A DNA stretch of 36,006 nucleotides from Rikenellaceae bacterium (GTDB lineage: Bacteria > Bacteroidota > Bacteroidia > Bacteroidales > Rikenellaceae). Location of the stretch: assembly GCA_015059735.1 (NCBI GenBank), contig SUZX01000013.1:1-36006 (forward strand), given 5' to 3'. Each line of letters starts with the position of its first letter. Within the stretch, counting starts at the first letter, position 1. The notes beneath the pieces were generated by a model that worked only from the letters and a program-made list of their open reading frames with translations, was not told the DNA's origin and made no database searches. The position numbers were made by a program, and so were the translations under genes. Below are positions 23,580-32,651 of this stretch, piece by piece.

Positions 23580-24716
23580 TTAAGATAATACATATTTCTT
23601 GACATCATCTAATGTGATTCGTTCCTCACTGAGGATGATCAGCCGTTCGACGACGTTGCGCAACTCGCGGATGTTTCCGGTCCAGCGACGCTGTTTTAGT
23701 GCAGTCATCGCCTCGTCATCAAAATTTTTAGCGGTCGAGCCGTACTCTTCGGAGATTTGTCGCACAAAATGCTCGATCAGCAGTGGGATATCCTCGGCGT
23801 GGTCGCGTAGTGCCGGGACGCGTACAACTACTACACCGATCCGATGATAGAGGTCTTCGCGAAAGTTGCCTCGATCGATCTCTTCACGCAGATTTTTATT
23901 CGTGGCGGCAATTACCCGCACATCGACATCGATATCTTTGTCGCTGCCTACGCGACAGATCTTGTGCTCTTGCAATGCGCGGAGAACTTTGGCTTGTGCT
24001 GCCAACGACATGTCGCCGATTTCATCCATGAAAAGAGTCCCTCCGTCAGCTTGTTCGAATTTCCCTTTTCGTTGTTTGATGGCCGAAGTAAAAGCCCCGC
24101 GCTCGTGCCCGAAAAGTTCGCTTTCAATCAGTTCCGAAGGGATGGCAGCACAATTGACCTCGACGAAAGGAGCTGTCGTGCGGTGGCTCTTGGCGTGCAA
24201 CCAGCGGGCGACCAACTCTTTGCCTGTCCCATTCTCGCCGGTGATCAACACGCGGGCTTCGCAGGGAGCTATTTTGTCAATCAATTGTCGTACATGTTCG
24301 ATTTGTGATGAAGTGCCAATGATCGGTTCGGTGTGAAATGTCGCGCTTTTTCGACGACGAGAAGGAGTGGTTGGCGTATTTGCAGATTCTTCAGGTGAGT
24401 CGATTGCTTTGTGGATGGATTGCAACAATCGATTCATGTCTATGGGTTTGGTCAGGTAGTCGCTGGCTCCGTTGCGCACGGCTTCTACCGCCGAGTCGAT
24501 GGATCCGGCTGCTGCGAGTACGATGAACGGAATGCCGACATCAGGAAGTTTTTGTCCGGTTTCCGAAAGGATTAGGTCAAACGGAATTTTTTCGCACATC
24601 TTCGATGCCACTGCCTCATTTTCGGCGGTTTCAGTGGAGAAACCTTCGTATTCGAGACGTTCGCGCAAGGTGTTTCGCATGCTTTTTGATCGGTCCAGAA
24701 TTAAAACCTTTGCCAT
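23580..24716 (-). CDS. Sigma-54 activator with degenerate receiver and no DNA-binding domain
   Basis: A 378-residue NtrC-family protein. Residues 1-105 are a receiver-like domain, but the acidic pocket is reduced (LILDRSKS instead of a DD pair), the phosphoacceptor position is Glu (E52 in FDLILSETGQ), and the loop after it is shortened; Lys90 (YLTKPID) is kept. Residues ~130-370 are a full AAA+ sigma-54 interaction domain: Walker A GENGTGKE, the sigma-54 contact loop GHERGAFTSA (normally GAFTGA), Walker B GGTLFMDEIGD, and the RWTGNIRELRNVVERL sensor region. It stops at LDDVKKYVLS, so the usual C-terminal Fis-type helix-turn-helix is missing. No histidine kinase gene lies nearby. Confidence 0.9.
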   Translation of the reverse strand: MAKVLILDRSKSMRNTLRERLEYEGFSTETAENEAVASKMCEKIPFDLILSETGQKLPDVGIPFIVLAAAGSIDSAVEAVRNGASDYLTKPIDMNRLLQSIHKAIDSPEESANTPTTPSRRRKSATFHTEPIIGTSSQIEHVRQLIDKIAPCEARVLITGENGTGKELVARWLHAKSHRTTAPFVEVNCAAIPSELIESELFGHERGAFTSAIKQRKGKFEQADGGTLFMDEIGDMSLAAQAKVLRALQEHKICRVGSDKDIDVDVRVIAATNKNLREEIDRGNFREDLYHRIGVVVVRVPALRDHAEDIPLLIEHFVRQISEEYGSTAKNFDDEAMTALKQRRWTGNIRELRNVVERLIILSEERITLDDVKKYVLS

Positions 24717-24718
24717 AG

Positions 24719-24748
24719 TTTGTTTTTACTGAAAATTTACTACTTTTG
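24719..24748 (+). promoter_or_regulatory. Possible promoter of the DUF4290 gene
   Basis: TTTG (24719-24722), 18 nt, TACTTTTG (24741-24748) on the plus strand. If real, the DUF4290 mRNA has a leader of about 230 nt. Nothing else between 24749 and 24986 is recognised. Confidence 0.4.
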
Positions 24749-24986
24749 TCAACTGAATTGGCTGTTTCGCAGTGTGAGTTTTCGTGTGTGTGATTTGCCC
24801 GAAACTGCTGTTACAGCACTATTTTTGTTTCAAAGGTAGCATATTCCGAGCGTCGAAACCAATTTCTTCAATTGTCGGGCGAACGTTTGGAAACCATTGA
24901 AAAACACCTTCATTTAATCCATCACTGCGGATCGATTGGCTTATCCGAATGTCGAAAAGCAGTATGTTGCATGAGTTTTTTGCAAT

Positions 24987-25670
24987 ATGAAAAAGAATTA
25001 CAATTACACACGACGCAAATTGTTTCTTCCCGAATATGGGCGTCACATTCATGAAATGATTGATTCGCTGCAACAGATCGAGGATCGCCGCGAACGCAAC
25101 CGACAGGCACGAGCCGTCATTGCTGTTATGGGTAACCTCAATCCGTTGTTGCGCGATACGGCCGATTTTACCCACAAACTTTGGGATCATCTCTTTATTA
25201 TGTCTGATTTTCAACTCGATGTGGATTCGCCTTATCCTCGTCCTTCGCGTGAGGAATTAACCGTTAAGCCCAATCGTATTGCTTATACCCAGAGTAGGTT
25301 TACTTACAAACATTACGGGAAATATGTTGAACGAATGATTCAAACATTGGCCGAAAATTCCCAAACTGCGGAGAGTTCGCAGGCTGTTGATCGGTTGGCT
25401 CGATACATGCGTGCCAAAAGCTATGAGTATAATCAGGAGCATCCCAATAATGAGGTGATCGTAAAAGATATAAAGCAAATGTCCGGAGGAGCTATTCAAG
25501 TCGACGAGGGTGCTTTGAATAATCTCCGAAACGATTACAAACAGCACTTTGTGGCACGTTCGCAAAAGGGATCTCAACGTCAGCAGCAACGCCAGCAGAA
25601 GAATCGCGGACAACAACACGGACGTTCGTATGTGAAAAATAATGGTGCTTATCGCAATTCGTCGAAATAA
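24987..25670 (+). CDS. DUF4290 family protein
   Basis: A 227-residue protein recognised as DUF4290, a Bacteroidetes-restricted family, from KLFLPEYGRHIHEMIDSLQQIEDRRERNRQAR (in pattern), VMGNLNPLLRDTADFTHKLWDHLFIMSDF and the PYPRPSREEL segment. It has no signal peptide or TM segment and is mostly helical. The last ~35 residues form a Gln/Arg/Lys-rich disordered tail (RSQKGSQRQQQRQQKNRGQQ), which might bind nucleic acid; that is inference. The function is unknown. Start: the ATG at 24987 gives MKKNYNYTRRKLFLPEYGR, the family N-terminus. Confidence 0.88.
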   Translation: MKKNYNYTRRKLFLPEYGRHIHEMIDSLQQIEDRRERNRQARAVIAVMGNLNPLLRDTADFTHKLWDHLFIMSDFQLDVDSPYPRPSREELTVKPNRIAYTQSRFTYKHYGKYVERMIQTLAENSQTAESSQAVDRLARYMRAKSYEYNQEHPNNEVIVKDIKQMSGGAIQVDEGALNNLRNDYKQHFVARSQKGSQRQQQRQQKNRGQQHGRSYVKNNGAYRNSSK

Positions 25671-25674
25671 TCGA

Positions 25675-25704
25675 TTGTTAATTTCGAGTATTTTGGTATA
25701 TTTG
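25675..25704 (+). promoter_or_regulatory. Promoter of the thioredoxin-like lipoprotein gene
   Basis: TTG (25675-25677), 19 nt, TATATTTG (25697-25704). The short distance to ATG 25717 favours the second ATG (25732) as the start. Confidence 0.7.
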
Positions 25705-25731
25705 TATTTTGAATAGATGAAATCATTGTCC

Positions 25732-26874
25732 ATGAATAAACAAACACTTTTCGTTATTATCGTCGCAATGTTGATGTTGGGTGGTTGTCGTTCTTCCAAA
25801 GTAAACATCACCGGTCGTATTGTTGGCAGTGATGCTAAGCAGGTTTACCTCGAGAAGGTAACCCCCTTGAAGCAAACGATTATCGATTCTGCGATTCTTG
25901 ATGCGGCGGGTTCTTACCGTTTCCGTTTGAAAGAGGGTGGCCGTACTCCATCGTTGTATAATTTGGTCTATAATGGGGAACGTATTCCGTTGTTGCTGTC
26001 AGGTGGTGATCGGATAGAGGTTAGTTCGGTGGGAAATTTGGCGCGAAATTATACGGTTAAGGGTTCTCATGAGTCAGAGTTGTTGCGTACGTTCTATCAG
26101 GCTTTTGTTATCGGAGCTCAGAATCTCGATGCGTTTTCGTCTCGATTTGCCGATAACTCGTTATCCGAAGAACAACGACGGAAATTAGTCAAAGAGTACA
26201 CCTCCGAATATTATCGCATTCGTCGTGAGCAATTACGATTTATTATCGAAAACAAAGCCTCGTTGGCTGCTGTTTATGCGCTTTATCAGCGTCTTCCGGG
26301 GGATACCTATCTTTTCAACGGAGATAGCGATGTGGTCTATTTCCGCACGGTGGCTGATGCCTTGCGCGAGAGTTATCCCGACTCGCCTTATTTGCCTGCT
26401 TTACAGGCTGAAATTGCGCGGATGGATGCTCGCATTAACCTTAAATCTCAGATTTCGGAGAGTGGATTTCCCGATTTGAATATCTCCGACATCTATGGGA
26501 AAAATATTCGGTTGTCGTCGCTTGCTGGCAAAGTCGTTTTGGTGGATTTTTGGTCGGCTCAATTGGGAAACAGCAATGCGCTTAATGCCGAATTGAAAGA
26601 GATTTACCGCAAATATACTGATGCAGCCGTGCCATTCGAAGTATATCAAGTAGCTATCGATACCTCCAAACCGTTGTGGATTACTACCGTACAAGAACAA
26701 CAGTTGCCATGGATTTCGGTTTGCGACTTGCGTGGTCAGGCCTCTCCGGCATTGGGATTGTACAACGTGCGGAAACTGCCTGCCAACTTTTTGATCGATA
26801 AAAACGGAGATATCGTAGCCAAAAATCTTTACGGCAAAAGTTTGGACGATAAACTCAAAGAACTGACTCGCTAA
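25732..26874 (+). CDS. DUF4369-thioredoxin-like lipoprotein lacking the CxxC motif
   Basis: A predicted lipoprotein of 380 residues (MNKQTLFVIIVAMLMLGGC with lipobox LGGC). The N-terminal domain is DUF4369-like (VNITGRIVGSDAKQVYLEKV, then SAILDAAGSYRFRLKEGG). A helical middle follows, and then a TlpA/thioredoxin fold: FPDLNISDIYGKNIRLSSLAGKVVLVDFWSAQLGNSNALNAEL in pattern, and the cis-Pro loop RKLPANFLIDKNGDIVAKN. Where the active site WCxxC belongs, the sequence is SAQLGNSN, so both redox cysteines are gone. It may be a scaffold or a ligand-binding relative of the intact paralogue at 10138-11193. An alternative start at 25717 adds five residues. It ends directly at the lpxH start. Confidence 0.88.
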   Translation: MNKQTLFVIIVAMLMLGGCRSSKVNITGRIVGSDAKQVYLEKVTPLKQTIIDSAILDAAGSYRFRLKEGGRTPSLYNLVYNGERIPLLLSGGDRIEVSSVGNLARNYTVKGSHESELLRTFYQAFVIGAQNLDAFSSRFADNSLSEEQRRKLVKEYTSEYYRIRREQLRFIIENKASLAAVYALYQRLPGDTYLFNGDSDVVYFRTVADALRESYPDSPYLPALQAEIARMDARINLKSQISESGFPDLNISDIYGKNIRLSSLAGKVVLVDFWSAQLGNSNALNAELKEIYRKYTDAAVPFEVYQVAIDTSKPLWITTVQEQQLPWISVCDLRGQASPALGLYNVRKLPANFLIDKNGDIVAKNLYGKSLDDKLKELTR

Positions 26875-27606
26875 ATGATCTATTTTGCATCCGACATTCA
26901 TTTGGGGGGTGGCGATGAATATGTTTCCCGTGCCAAAGAGCAGCGTTTTGTGACATGGCTTGATCGGATGGCTGTGGATGCTGAGGCTATATTCCTGTTA
27001 GGTGATATTTTTGATTTTTGGTTTGAATATCAGGGTGTTGTCCCCAAAGGATTTGTGCGAACACTGGGCAAGTTGGCCGAATTGACCGATCGGGGAATCC
27101 GTGTGGTTTTCCTTGCGGGGAATCATGATATGTGGGTCGGCGATTATCTTTTACGCGAGTGTGGTGTTGAGGTTTATACTGCGCCACAAGTCATGTTGCT
27201 CAATGGTCGGCAGGTATTTATGGCACACGGTGATGCGATGGGAGTATCGGGAGAGCCTCGAGTGCTTAATCGGATTTTTCGTTCGCGATCGTTGCGTTGG
27301 TTCTTTTCGTGGTTTATACATCCCGACTGGGCCATGCGATTCGGACATTGGTGGAGCGGCAAGTCGCGGAAATCTCACGATAACGAATCTTTCGACGAAT
27401 CAATCACCGATCCGTTAGTCGCTTATGCGCGTGAGTATGCCCGCAACAACACGGTCGATCACTTTGTTTTTGGCCATATGCATTTCCCGCGTGATTTTCG
27501 TGAAGAAGGGTTGCATTCCATCCATTTGGGATGCTGGGATAAAATCCCCACTTACGCCGAACTCGACCATGTCGGCAATATGACACTTAAAACGTTTGAA
27601 TCATGA
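26875..27606 (+). CDS. lpxH: UDP-2,3-diacylglucosamine diphosphatase LpxH
   Basis: Hydrolyses UDP-2,3-diacylglucosamine to lipid X plus UMP in lipid A synthesis, at the inner face of the inner membrane. The calcineurin-like metallophosphoesterase motifs are complete: [41 protein letters not shown] and [11 protein letters not shown]. Length 243 is normal. [22 protein letters not shown] forms the helical insertion typical of LpxH. The ATG follows the previous stop codon without a gap, and the 3' end overlaps thyA by 4 bases (ATGA), so three genes are translationally linked. Confidence 0.96.
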   Translation: MIYFASDIHLGGGDEYVSRAKEQRFVTWLDRMAVDAEAIFLLGDIFDFWFEYQGVVPKGFVRTLGKLAELTDRGIRVVFLAGNHDMWVGDYLLRECGVEVYTAPQVMLLNGRQVFMAHGDAMGVSGEPRVLNRIFRSRSLRWFFSWFIHPDWAMRFGHWWSGKSRKSHDNESFDESITDPLVAYAREYARNNTVDHFVFGHMHFPRDFREEGLHSIHLGCWDKIPTYAELDHVGNMTLKTFES

Positions 27607-28496
27607 AACAATACCTCGAATTATTACGTCGCATCAAAAATGAGGGTATCGTACGCGGAGATCGCACCGGCACAGGTACGAAAAGTGTTTTTGGACATCA
27701 GATGCGTTTTGATCTCCAAGAGGGATTTCCTTTGTTGACTACCAAAAAGGTTTTTTTGAAGGGAGTGATTCACGAATTGTTGTGGTTCTTGCAGGGAGAT
27801 ACCAACATCAAATATTTGGTGGAGCATGACGTGCATATTTGGGATAACGATGCTTATCGCTATTATAACGAACTTTGTATCCGTCATGGTGTGTTGCCTG
27901 TGGAACGTGAGGCCTTTTTGGCTGCCGCTGGATTGGAGTCGCCTATCGCGGGATATCGTTTCGGCGATTTGAATCATGTTTATGGTTATCAGTGGCGATC
28001 GTGGCCACGTTCTGATGGCGGTATTGTGGATCAGATTGCCCAAGCGGTGGAGTTGATACGCCACAATCCTGAATCTCGCCGTATCATCGTTTCCGCTTGG
28101 AATGTTGCAGAGGTTGAGGATATGGCGCTACCTCCCTGTCATGTGCTGTTCCAGTTTTATGTAGCCGAAGGTCGTCTTTCGTGCCAACTTTATCAACGTA
28201 GTGCAGATACGTTCTTGGGTGTACCATTCAATATTGCTTCCTATGCGTTGCTGACACTGATGATAGCGCAGGTGTGTGGCCTGCAAGCCGGTGAATTTAT
28301 TCATACGCTCGGTGATACACATCTCTATTTGAATCACATGGAGCAGGTTGATGAGCAACTAACTCGGGAGCCTCGTAAATTGCCTGTTATGCGGTTGAAT
28401 CCGGCGGTACAATCGATTTTTGATTTCCGCTACGATGATTTTACGCTTGAAGGTTACGACCCTTGGCCTACGATCAAAGCTCCGATGTCGTTTTGA
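27603..28496 (+). CDS. thyA: Thymidylate synthase
   Basis: Methylates dUMP to dTMP using methylene-tetrahydrofolate, releasing dihydrofolate. Motifs: [19 protein letters not shown] at the N-terminus (folate/phosphate-binding Arg), LWFLQGDTN, and the active-site Cys in [13 protein letters not shown] near residue 180. [20 protein letters not shown] and [12 protein letters not shown] follow. At 297 residues it is ~33 longer than E. coli ThyA (264), with an extra segment near residues 85-120 ([12 protein letters not shown] ... [11 protein letters not shown]) also known from other bacterial ThyA. The dihydrofolate made is recycled by FolA, encoded two genes downstream. Confidence 0.97.
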   Translation: MKQYLELLRRIKNEGIVRGDRTGTGTKSVFGHQMRFDLQEGFPLLTTKKVFLKGVIHELLWFLQGDTNIKYLVEHDVHIWDNDAYRYYNELCIRHGVLPVEREAFLAAAGLESPIAGYRFGDLNHVYGYQWRSWPRSDGGIVDQIAQAVELIRHNPESRRIIVSAWNVAEVEDMALPPCHVLFQFYVAEGRLSCQLYQRSADTFLGVPFNIASYALLTLMIAQVCGLQAGEFIHTLGDTHLYLNHMEQVDEQLTREPRKLPVMRLNPAVQSIFDFRYDDFTLEGYDPWPTIKAPMSF

Positions 28497-28547
28497 TATC
28501 ATGTCGAATCAAAACGATTTTTGACCAAACTTGAAAATCCGACCGAA

Positions 28548-31046
28548 ATGAAAAAAATAGTTTTTCTTTTGTTGCTCATTCCATGTGTGATTTTTGCACA
28601 ACCACGCATAGAACAGACTTTGGAAAAAGGATGGAAATTTACTCGCGAGGATCATCCGACATTTGCTGAGACCAACTACAACGATGCAGCATGGCAATCG
28701 GTTACCATCCCGCATGATTGGGCTATCTACGGACCTTTCAGCATACTGAATGATAAGCAACATACGGCTATCACCCAAGATGGTCAAAAAGAGGCAATGG
28801 AGCATGCCGGTCGTACCGGTGGTCTGCCATTTGTCGGAACCGGTTGGTACCGACTTATGTTGGAACTGCCCGAGATCGGATCCGATGAGCGTTATACGTT
28901 GTTGTTCGATGGAGCTATGAGTCATGCACGAGTTTACATCAATGGTCGTGAGGCCTACCATTGGCCATATGGTTATAATGCGTTTTATTTTGATGCTACG
29001 CCATATCTGCATGCCGGAAAAAATATTTTGGCTGTGCGTTTAGAAAATCTGCCTGAAAGTTCTCGTTGGTATCCGGGTGCCGGCTTGTATCGCAATGTGC
29101 ACTTGATTCGCACTCGTACAGCCCATATTCCGGTATGGGGCACGCAAATCGTAACCACAGAGGCGACCTCCCGTTATGCGAAATTGTGGCAACGGACAAA
29201 ATTGACACTCCCCGAAGGACGAACGCCTGCCGATTATACGATTCATACCGAGTTGCATGATGCTGCGGGGCGAGTTGTAGCCTCGGATCGGACACGCGGT
29301 TCGAAGTTCGATCATTCGGGGATTGAACAGCGGTTTATGATTACAGAGCCTAAATTGTGGACCCCCGAAACACCATCGCTTTATACCTCGGTGACAAGAG
29401 TTTATTCCGGAACCCAACTTTGCGATGAATATACGACATCGTTCGGGGTGCGCACTATTGAGGTGCGTCCCGATGTCGGATTCCTGCTGAATGGTGAGCG
29501 TGTTGTTTTTCGCGGTGTTTGCAACCACCACGATCTCGGTCCGTTGGGGGGTATTGCCAACGAGGCGGGAATTCGTCGTCAAATACGGTTGCTTAAAGAT
29601 ATGGGTTGCAATGCAATTCGCACTTCGCATAACATGCCGGCTCCGGAATTGGTTCGCGCCTGTGACGAAATGGGTATGATGCTCATGGCCGAGTCGTTTG
29701 ACGAATGGGCGACAGCCAAAGTCGATAACGGTTATCATCGTTATTTCGATAAGTGGGTTGAGCGTGATTTGGTCAACTTGCTGCATCATTTCCGCAACAA
29801 TCCCAGTGTGGTGATGTGGTGTATCGGTAATGAAGTCCCCGATCAGTGGAAAAACGAACAAGGAGCGAAGTTGTCGCTCTATTTGCAAAATATTTGTCAT
29901 CGCGAAGACCCAACACGCCCTGTTACGCAGGGTATGGATGCGCCTGATGCTGTTGTCAGCAACAATATGGCTGCCGTGATGGATGTCCCGGGTTTCAACT
30001 ATCGCCCACATAAATATCGCGAGAGTTATGCAAAATTGCCGCAGCGTATGATTCTCGGTAGCGAAACTGCTTCGACAATCAGTTCGCGTGGCGTATATAA
30101 ATTTCCGGTAGTGCGACGGTCGATGTATCGCTATGATGATCATCAGGCCTCCTCATACGATGTCGAACATTGCGCATGGTCGAATCTTCCCGAAGATGAC
30201 TTTATCCAACACGAGGATCTGCCCTACGGTATGGGTGAGTTTGTTTGGACCGGATTCGACTACCTCGGAGAGCCTACGCCCTATTACTCCGATTGGCCGA
30301 GCCATTCTTCGCTCTTTGGTATTCTCGACTTGGCAGGTCTTCCGAAAGATCGCTATTACCTCTATCGCAGTCATTGGAATAAATCTGCCGAGACATTACA
30401 TATCCTTCCGCATTGGAATTGGAAAGGGCGCGAAGGCGAGGTGACCCCCATATTCGTCTATACCAACTATCCTTCGGCAGAGCTCTTCATCAATGGCAAG
30501 AGTCAGGGTCGTCGTACAAAGGACCTCTCTGTTACACGTGATAACAGCGGTGATTCGCTCTCGCTTGCCACGTTCAAACGCCAACGTCGCTATCGCTTAA
30601 TGTGGATGGATACGCGCTACGAGGCTGGAACGGTGAAAGTTGTAGCATACGATGCAACCGGAAAAGCTGTTGCCGAGAAAGAGATACATACGGCCGGAAA
30701 ACCTTATCGTATTGTATTAGAGCCAGACCGAACAACCCTTGTGGCCAATGGCAAAGATCTCTCGTTCGTAACGGTGAAAGTGGTTGATAAGGCAGGAAAC
30801 TTCTGCCCGACAGCAACCTCTGAAATCGCTTTTCGTGTAACGGGAGTCGGCAGTTATCGAGCCGGAGCCAGCGGAGATCCTACTTCGTTAGAGTCTTTCC
30901 AAACTCCTCGTATGAAACTTTTTTCGGGAATGATGACCGCCATCATTTCCTCCTCCGAAACAGCTGGTATTATCAAGGTCGAGGCTACCTCTGCCGGATT
31001 GAAACCTGCTCGTCTGCAATTAGAAAGTAAACCTGTGAAAAAATGA
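28548..31046 (+). CDS. Secreted glycoside hydrolase family 2 (beta-galactosidase-like)
   Basis: An exported enzyme of 832 residues: signal peptide MKKIVFLLLLIPCVIFAQ. Domains in order: GH2 sugar-binding (about 25-190, WQSVTIPHDWAIYGPF), Ig-like (about 190-290), and TIM barrel (about 290-560) with KDMGCNAIRTSHNMPAPELV. The acid/base Glu lies in VMWCIGNEVPDQW and the nucleophile Glu in ILGSETAST. Then come DUF4982 (about 600-670, TNYPSAELFINGKSQGR) and a C-terminal Ig-like GH2 domain. It probably removes beta-galactosyl or related residues from glycans in the periplasm. The start at 28548 gives the signal peptide. No SusC/SusD is present; it lies 51 bases after thyA and overlaps folA by 4 bases. 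Confidence 0.93.
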   Translation: MKKIVFLLLLIPCVIFAQPRIEQTLEKGWKFTREDHPTFAETNYNDAAWQSVTIPHDWAIYGPFSILNDKQHTAITQDGQKEAMEHAGRTGGLPFVGTGWYRLMLELPEIGSDERYTLLFDGAMSHARVYINGREAYHWPYGYNAFYFDATPYLHAGKNILAVRLENLPESSRWYPGAGLYRNVHLIRTRTAHIPVWGTQIVTTEATSRYAKLWQRTKLTLPEGRTPADYTIHTELHDAAGRVVASDRTRGSKFDHSGIEQRFMITEPKLWTPETPSLYTSVTRVYSGTQLCDEYTTSFGVRTIEVRPDVGFLLNGERVVFRGVCNHHDLGPLGGIANEAGIRRQIRLLKDMGCNAIRTSHNMPAPELVRACDEMGMMLMAESFDEWATAKVDNGYHRYFDKWVERDLVNLLHHFRNNPSVVMWCIGNEVPDQWKNEQGAKLSLYLQNICHREDPTRPVTQGMDAPDAVVSNNMAAVMDVPGFNYRPHKYRESYAKLPQRMILGSETASTISSRGVYKFPVVRRSMYRYDDHQASSYDVEHCAWSNLPEDDFIQHEDLPYGMGEFVWTGFDYLGEPTPYYSDWPSHSSLFGILDLAGLPKDRYYLYRSHWNKSAETLHILPHWNWKGREGEVTPIFVYTNYPSAELFINGKSQGRRTKDLSVTRDNSGDSLSLATFKRQRRYRLMWMDTRYEAGTVKVVAYDATGKAVAEKEIHTAGKPYRIVLEPDRTTLVANGKDLSFVTVKVVDKAGNFCPTATSEIAFRVTGVGSYRAGASGDPTSLESFQTPRMKLFSGMMTAIISSSETAGIIKVEATSAGLKPARLQLESKPVKK

Positions 31047-31522
31047 TCAGTATTATTGTGGCCGTAGCCGAGAATGGTGTTATCGGCGATCAGAATGCGT
31101 TGTTGTGGCATATCTCGGAAGATCTGCGCCGTTTCAAAACCTTGACCTCTGGTCATCCGGTTATCATGGGTCGTAAAACGTTTGAGTCGCTCGGACGCCC
31201 GTTGCCCAATCGTCGTAATATTGTCATTACTCGTCAACAACTTGAAATTGCAGGCTGCGATGTTGTTCATTCGTTGGCCGAAGCATTGGCATTGTGTGTG
31301 CAAGAGGAGGAGGTCTTCATCATAGGAGGAGCTCAAATCTATGCCGAGGCTCTGCCTTTGGCCGATTGTTTCTACCTTACACGTGTCGAACATGCTTATA
31401 CGGGAGATACAAGTTTTCCGCAGTGGGATGAATCGGAATGGCAATTGATCGGCTCGGAATCGTTCCCTTGTGGCGAAAAATACCCCTACCCCTTTACCTT
31501 CGAAACCTATCGTAGGCGTTGA
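31043..31522 (+). CDS. folA: Dihydrofolate reductase
   Basis: Reduces dihydrofolate to tetrahydrofolate with NADPH. The 159-residue length is standard. Motifs: MISIIVAVAENGVIGDQNALLWHI at the N-terminus (in pattern), the catalytic acidic residue in ISEDLRRFKTLT, VIMGRKTFESLGRPLPNRRNIVITR for cofactor binding, and VFIIGGAQIYAEALP. It starts within the last codons of the GH2 gene (ATGA overlap) and ends 1 base before the convergent mutY stop. It works with ThyA upstream. Confidence 0.97.
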   Translation: MISIIVAVAENGVIGDQNALLWHISEDLRRFKTLTSGHPVIMGRKTFESLGRPLPNRRNIVITRQQLEIAGCDVVHSLAEALALCVQEEEVFIIGGAQIYAEALPLADCFYLTRVEHAYTGDTSFPQWDESEWQLIGSESFPCGEKYPYPFTFETYRRR

Positions 31523-31523
31523 G

Positions 31524-32582
31524 TTATTTGGTGGTTTCCGATAATATCTCGAAATATCGCTCCAACAATCGCGGAATGGCATATTGTTCCAATTTTGCGA
31601 TCGGGCAGGCATATGAAACGGCTAATTCGGTAAGTTTGGGAACTTCGATTTGCCAAACTACGGCATGAATGCGTTGGTGCGAGAGTTGATGTCGTGGCAA
31701 TGAAATACGCTGTCGAAGATGCCAATCCGTTCCAATCCATTTTTGGAAATCTGCGGAGGTGCATAGGTCTTTGATCTCGACGTCTGCCGATGACATTTCG
31801 AGTAGTGGAAATTCGTAAAGTCCCTGCCAGATATCGCCGGCAATGCGCCGACATAGCACAGTGTGTTCCTTGCAGAGGATGTGTAAATAATGAAACCAAC
31901 GATCGCGAACAGATACTTTGCCGCGTTTGACAGGCCGTTGTGTAATCATACCTGCTGCAAGAGCCAAGCAGTGTTGCGAAAATGGACACTCCTCGCAATG
32001 AGGATGAAGCGGAGTACAAACCAAAGCTCCGAAATCCATGATTGCTTGGTTGTAAGAGCCGGCATTTGCCGGATCGAGTAACGATTGCGCCAATTCGGCA
32101 AATTGACGTTTGCCCGAAGTCGTGTCGATTGGGGTGTCGATATCGAATAAGCGGGCGAGTACCCGATAGACATTGCCATCGACTGCGGCATACGGAAGTC
32201 CGAAAGCCGCCGAACAAATTGCAGCAGCTGTATAGTCACCAACTCCCGTCAGCGAGCGAACCTCCTCAAAGGTCTTTGGAAACCGACCGCCAAATCGTGC
32301 TACGATCTCTTGTGCCGCTTTGTGTAGATGACGGGCACGGCTGTAATAACCCAACCCTTGCCACAATTTCAATACCTCGTCTTCAGAGGCTACGGCAAGC
32401 GATGTCACATCCGTAAATCGTTCTATAAAGCGATGATAATAAGCTGTGCCTTGCGCAACACGGGTCTGTTGGAGAATTATCTCCGAGAGCCAGATGCGGT
32501 AAGGATCGTGTGTATGTCTCCACGACAGGTCGCGACCTTCACGGGCATACCATGCAAGCAATATTTGGGCGAAATCCTCCAT
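31524..32582 (-). CDS. mutY: A/G-specific adenine glycosylase
   Basis: Removes adenine mispaired with 8-oxoguanine. The 352-residue protein has the HhH-GPD core: WRHTHDPYRIWLSEIILQQTRV at the start (in pattern), LTGVGDYTAAAICSAAFGLP for the helix-hairpin-helix, and the catalytic Asp in AVDGNVYRVLARLF. The [4Fe-4S] loop reads CTPLHPHCEECPFSQHC (C-x6-C-x2-C-x5-C). The C-terminal NUDIX-like domain (WQGLYEFPLLEM) recognises 8-oxoG. A good promoter lies upstream (32604-32633). It converges with folA with only 1 base between stops and no hairpin, so the transcripts probably overlap. Confidence 0.96.
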   Translation of the reverse strand: MEDFAQILLAWYAREGRDLSWRHTHDPYRIWLSEIILQQTRVAQGTAYYHRFIERFTDVTSLAVASEDEVLKLWQGLGYYSRARHLHKAAQEIVARFGGRFPKTFEEVRSLTGVGDYTAAAICSAAFGLPYAAVDGNVYRVLARLFDIDTPIDTTSGKRQFAELAQSLLDPANAGSYNQAIMDFGALVCTPLHPHCEECPFSQHCLALAAGMITQRPVKRGKVSVRDRWFHYLHILCKEHTVLCRRIAGDIWQGLYEFPLLEMSSADVEIKDLCTSADFQKWIGTDWHLRQRISLPRHQLSHQRIHAVVWQIEVPKLTELAVSYACPIAKLEQYAIPRLLERYFEILSETTK

Positions 32583-32603
32583 CCGAACGATCTATTTTCT
32601 GCA

Positions 32604-32633
32604 AAGATACGATTTCTGCCGAAGTTGTCAATT
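32604..32633 (-). promoter_or_regulatory. Promoter of mutY
   Basis: On the minus strand, TTG (complement of 32631-32633), 19 nt, TATCTTTG (complement of 32604-32611), 21 bases before the ATG. Confidence 0.75.
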
Positions 32634-32651
32634 TCTTTTACGGTATTCGCA

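Noticed and set aside
29040..30143. Long minus-strand open frame of 367 codons inside the GH2 gene
   Set aside because: Shadow of the GH2 frame; His/Arg/Ile-rich with no recognisable domain.
31522..31560. Terminator between convergent folA and mutY
   Set aside because: Stops are 1 base apart and no stem-loop with a T-run is visible in the gap or in the first bases past either stop.
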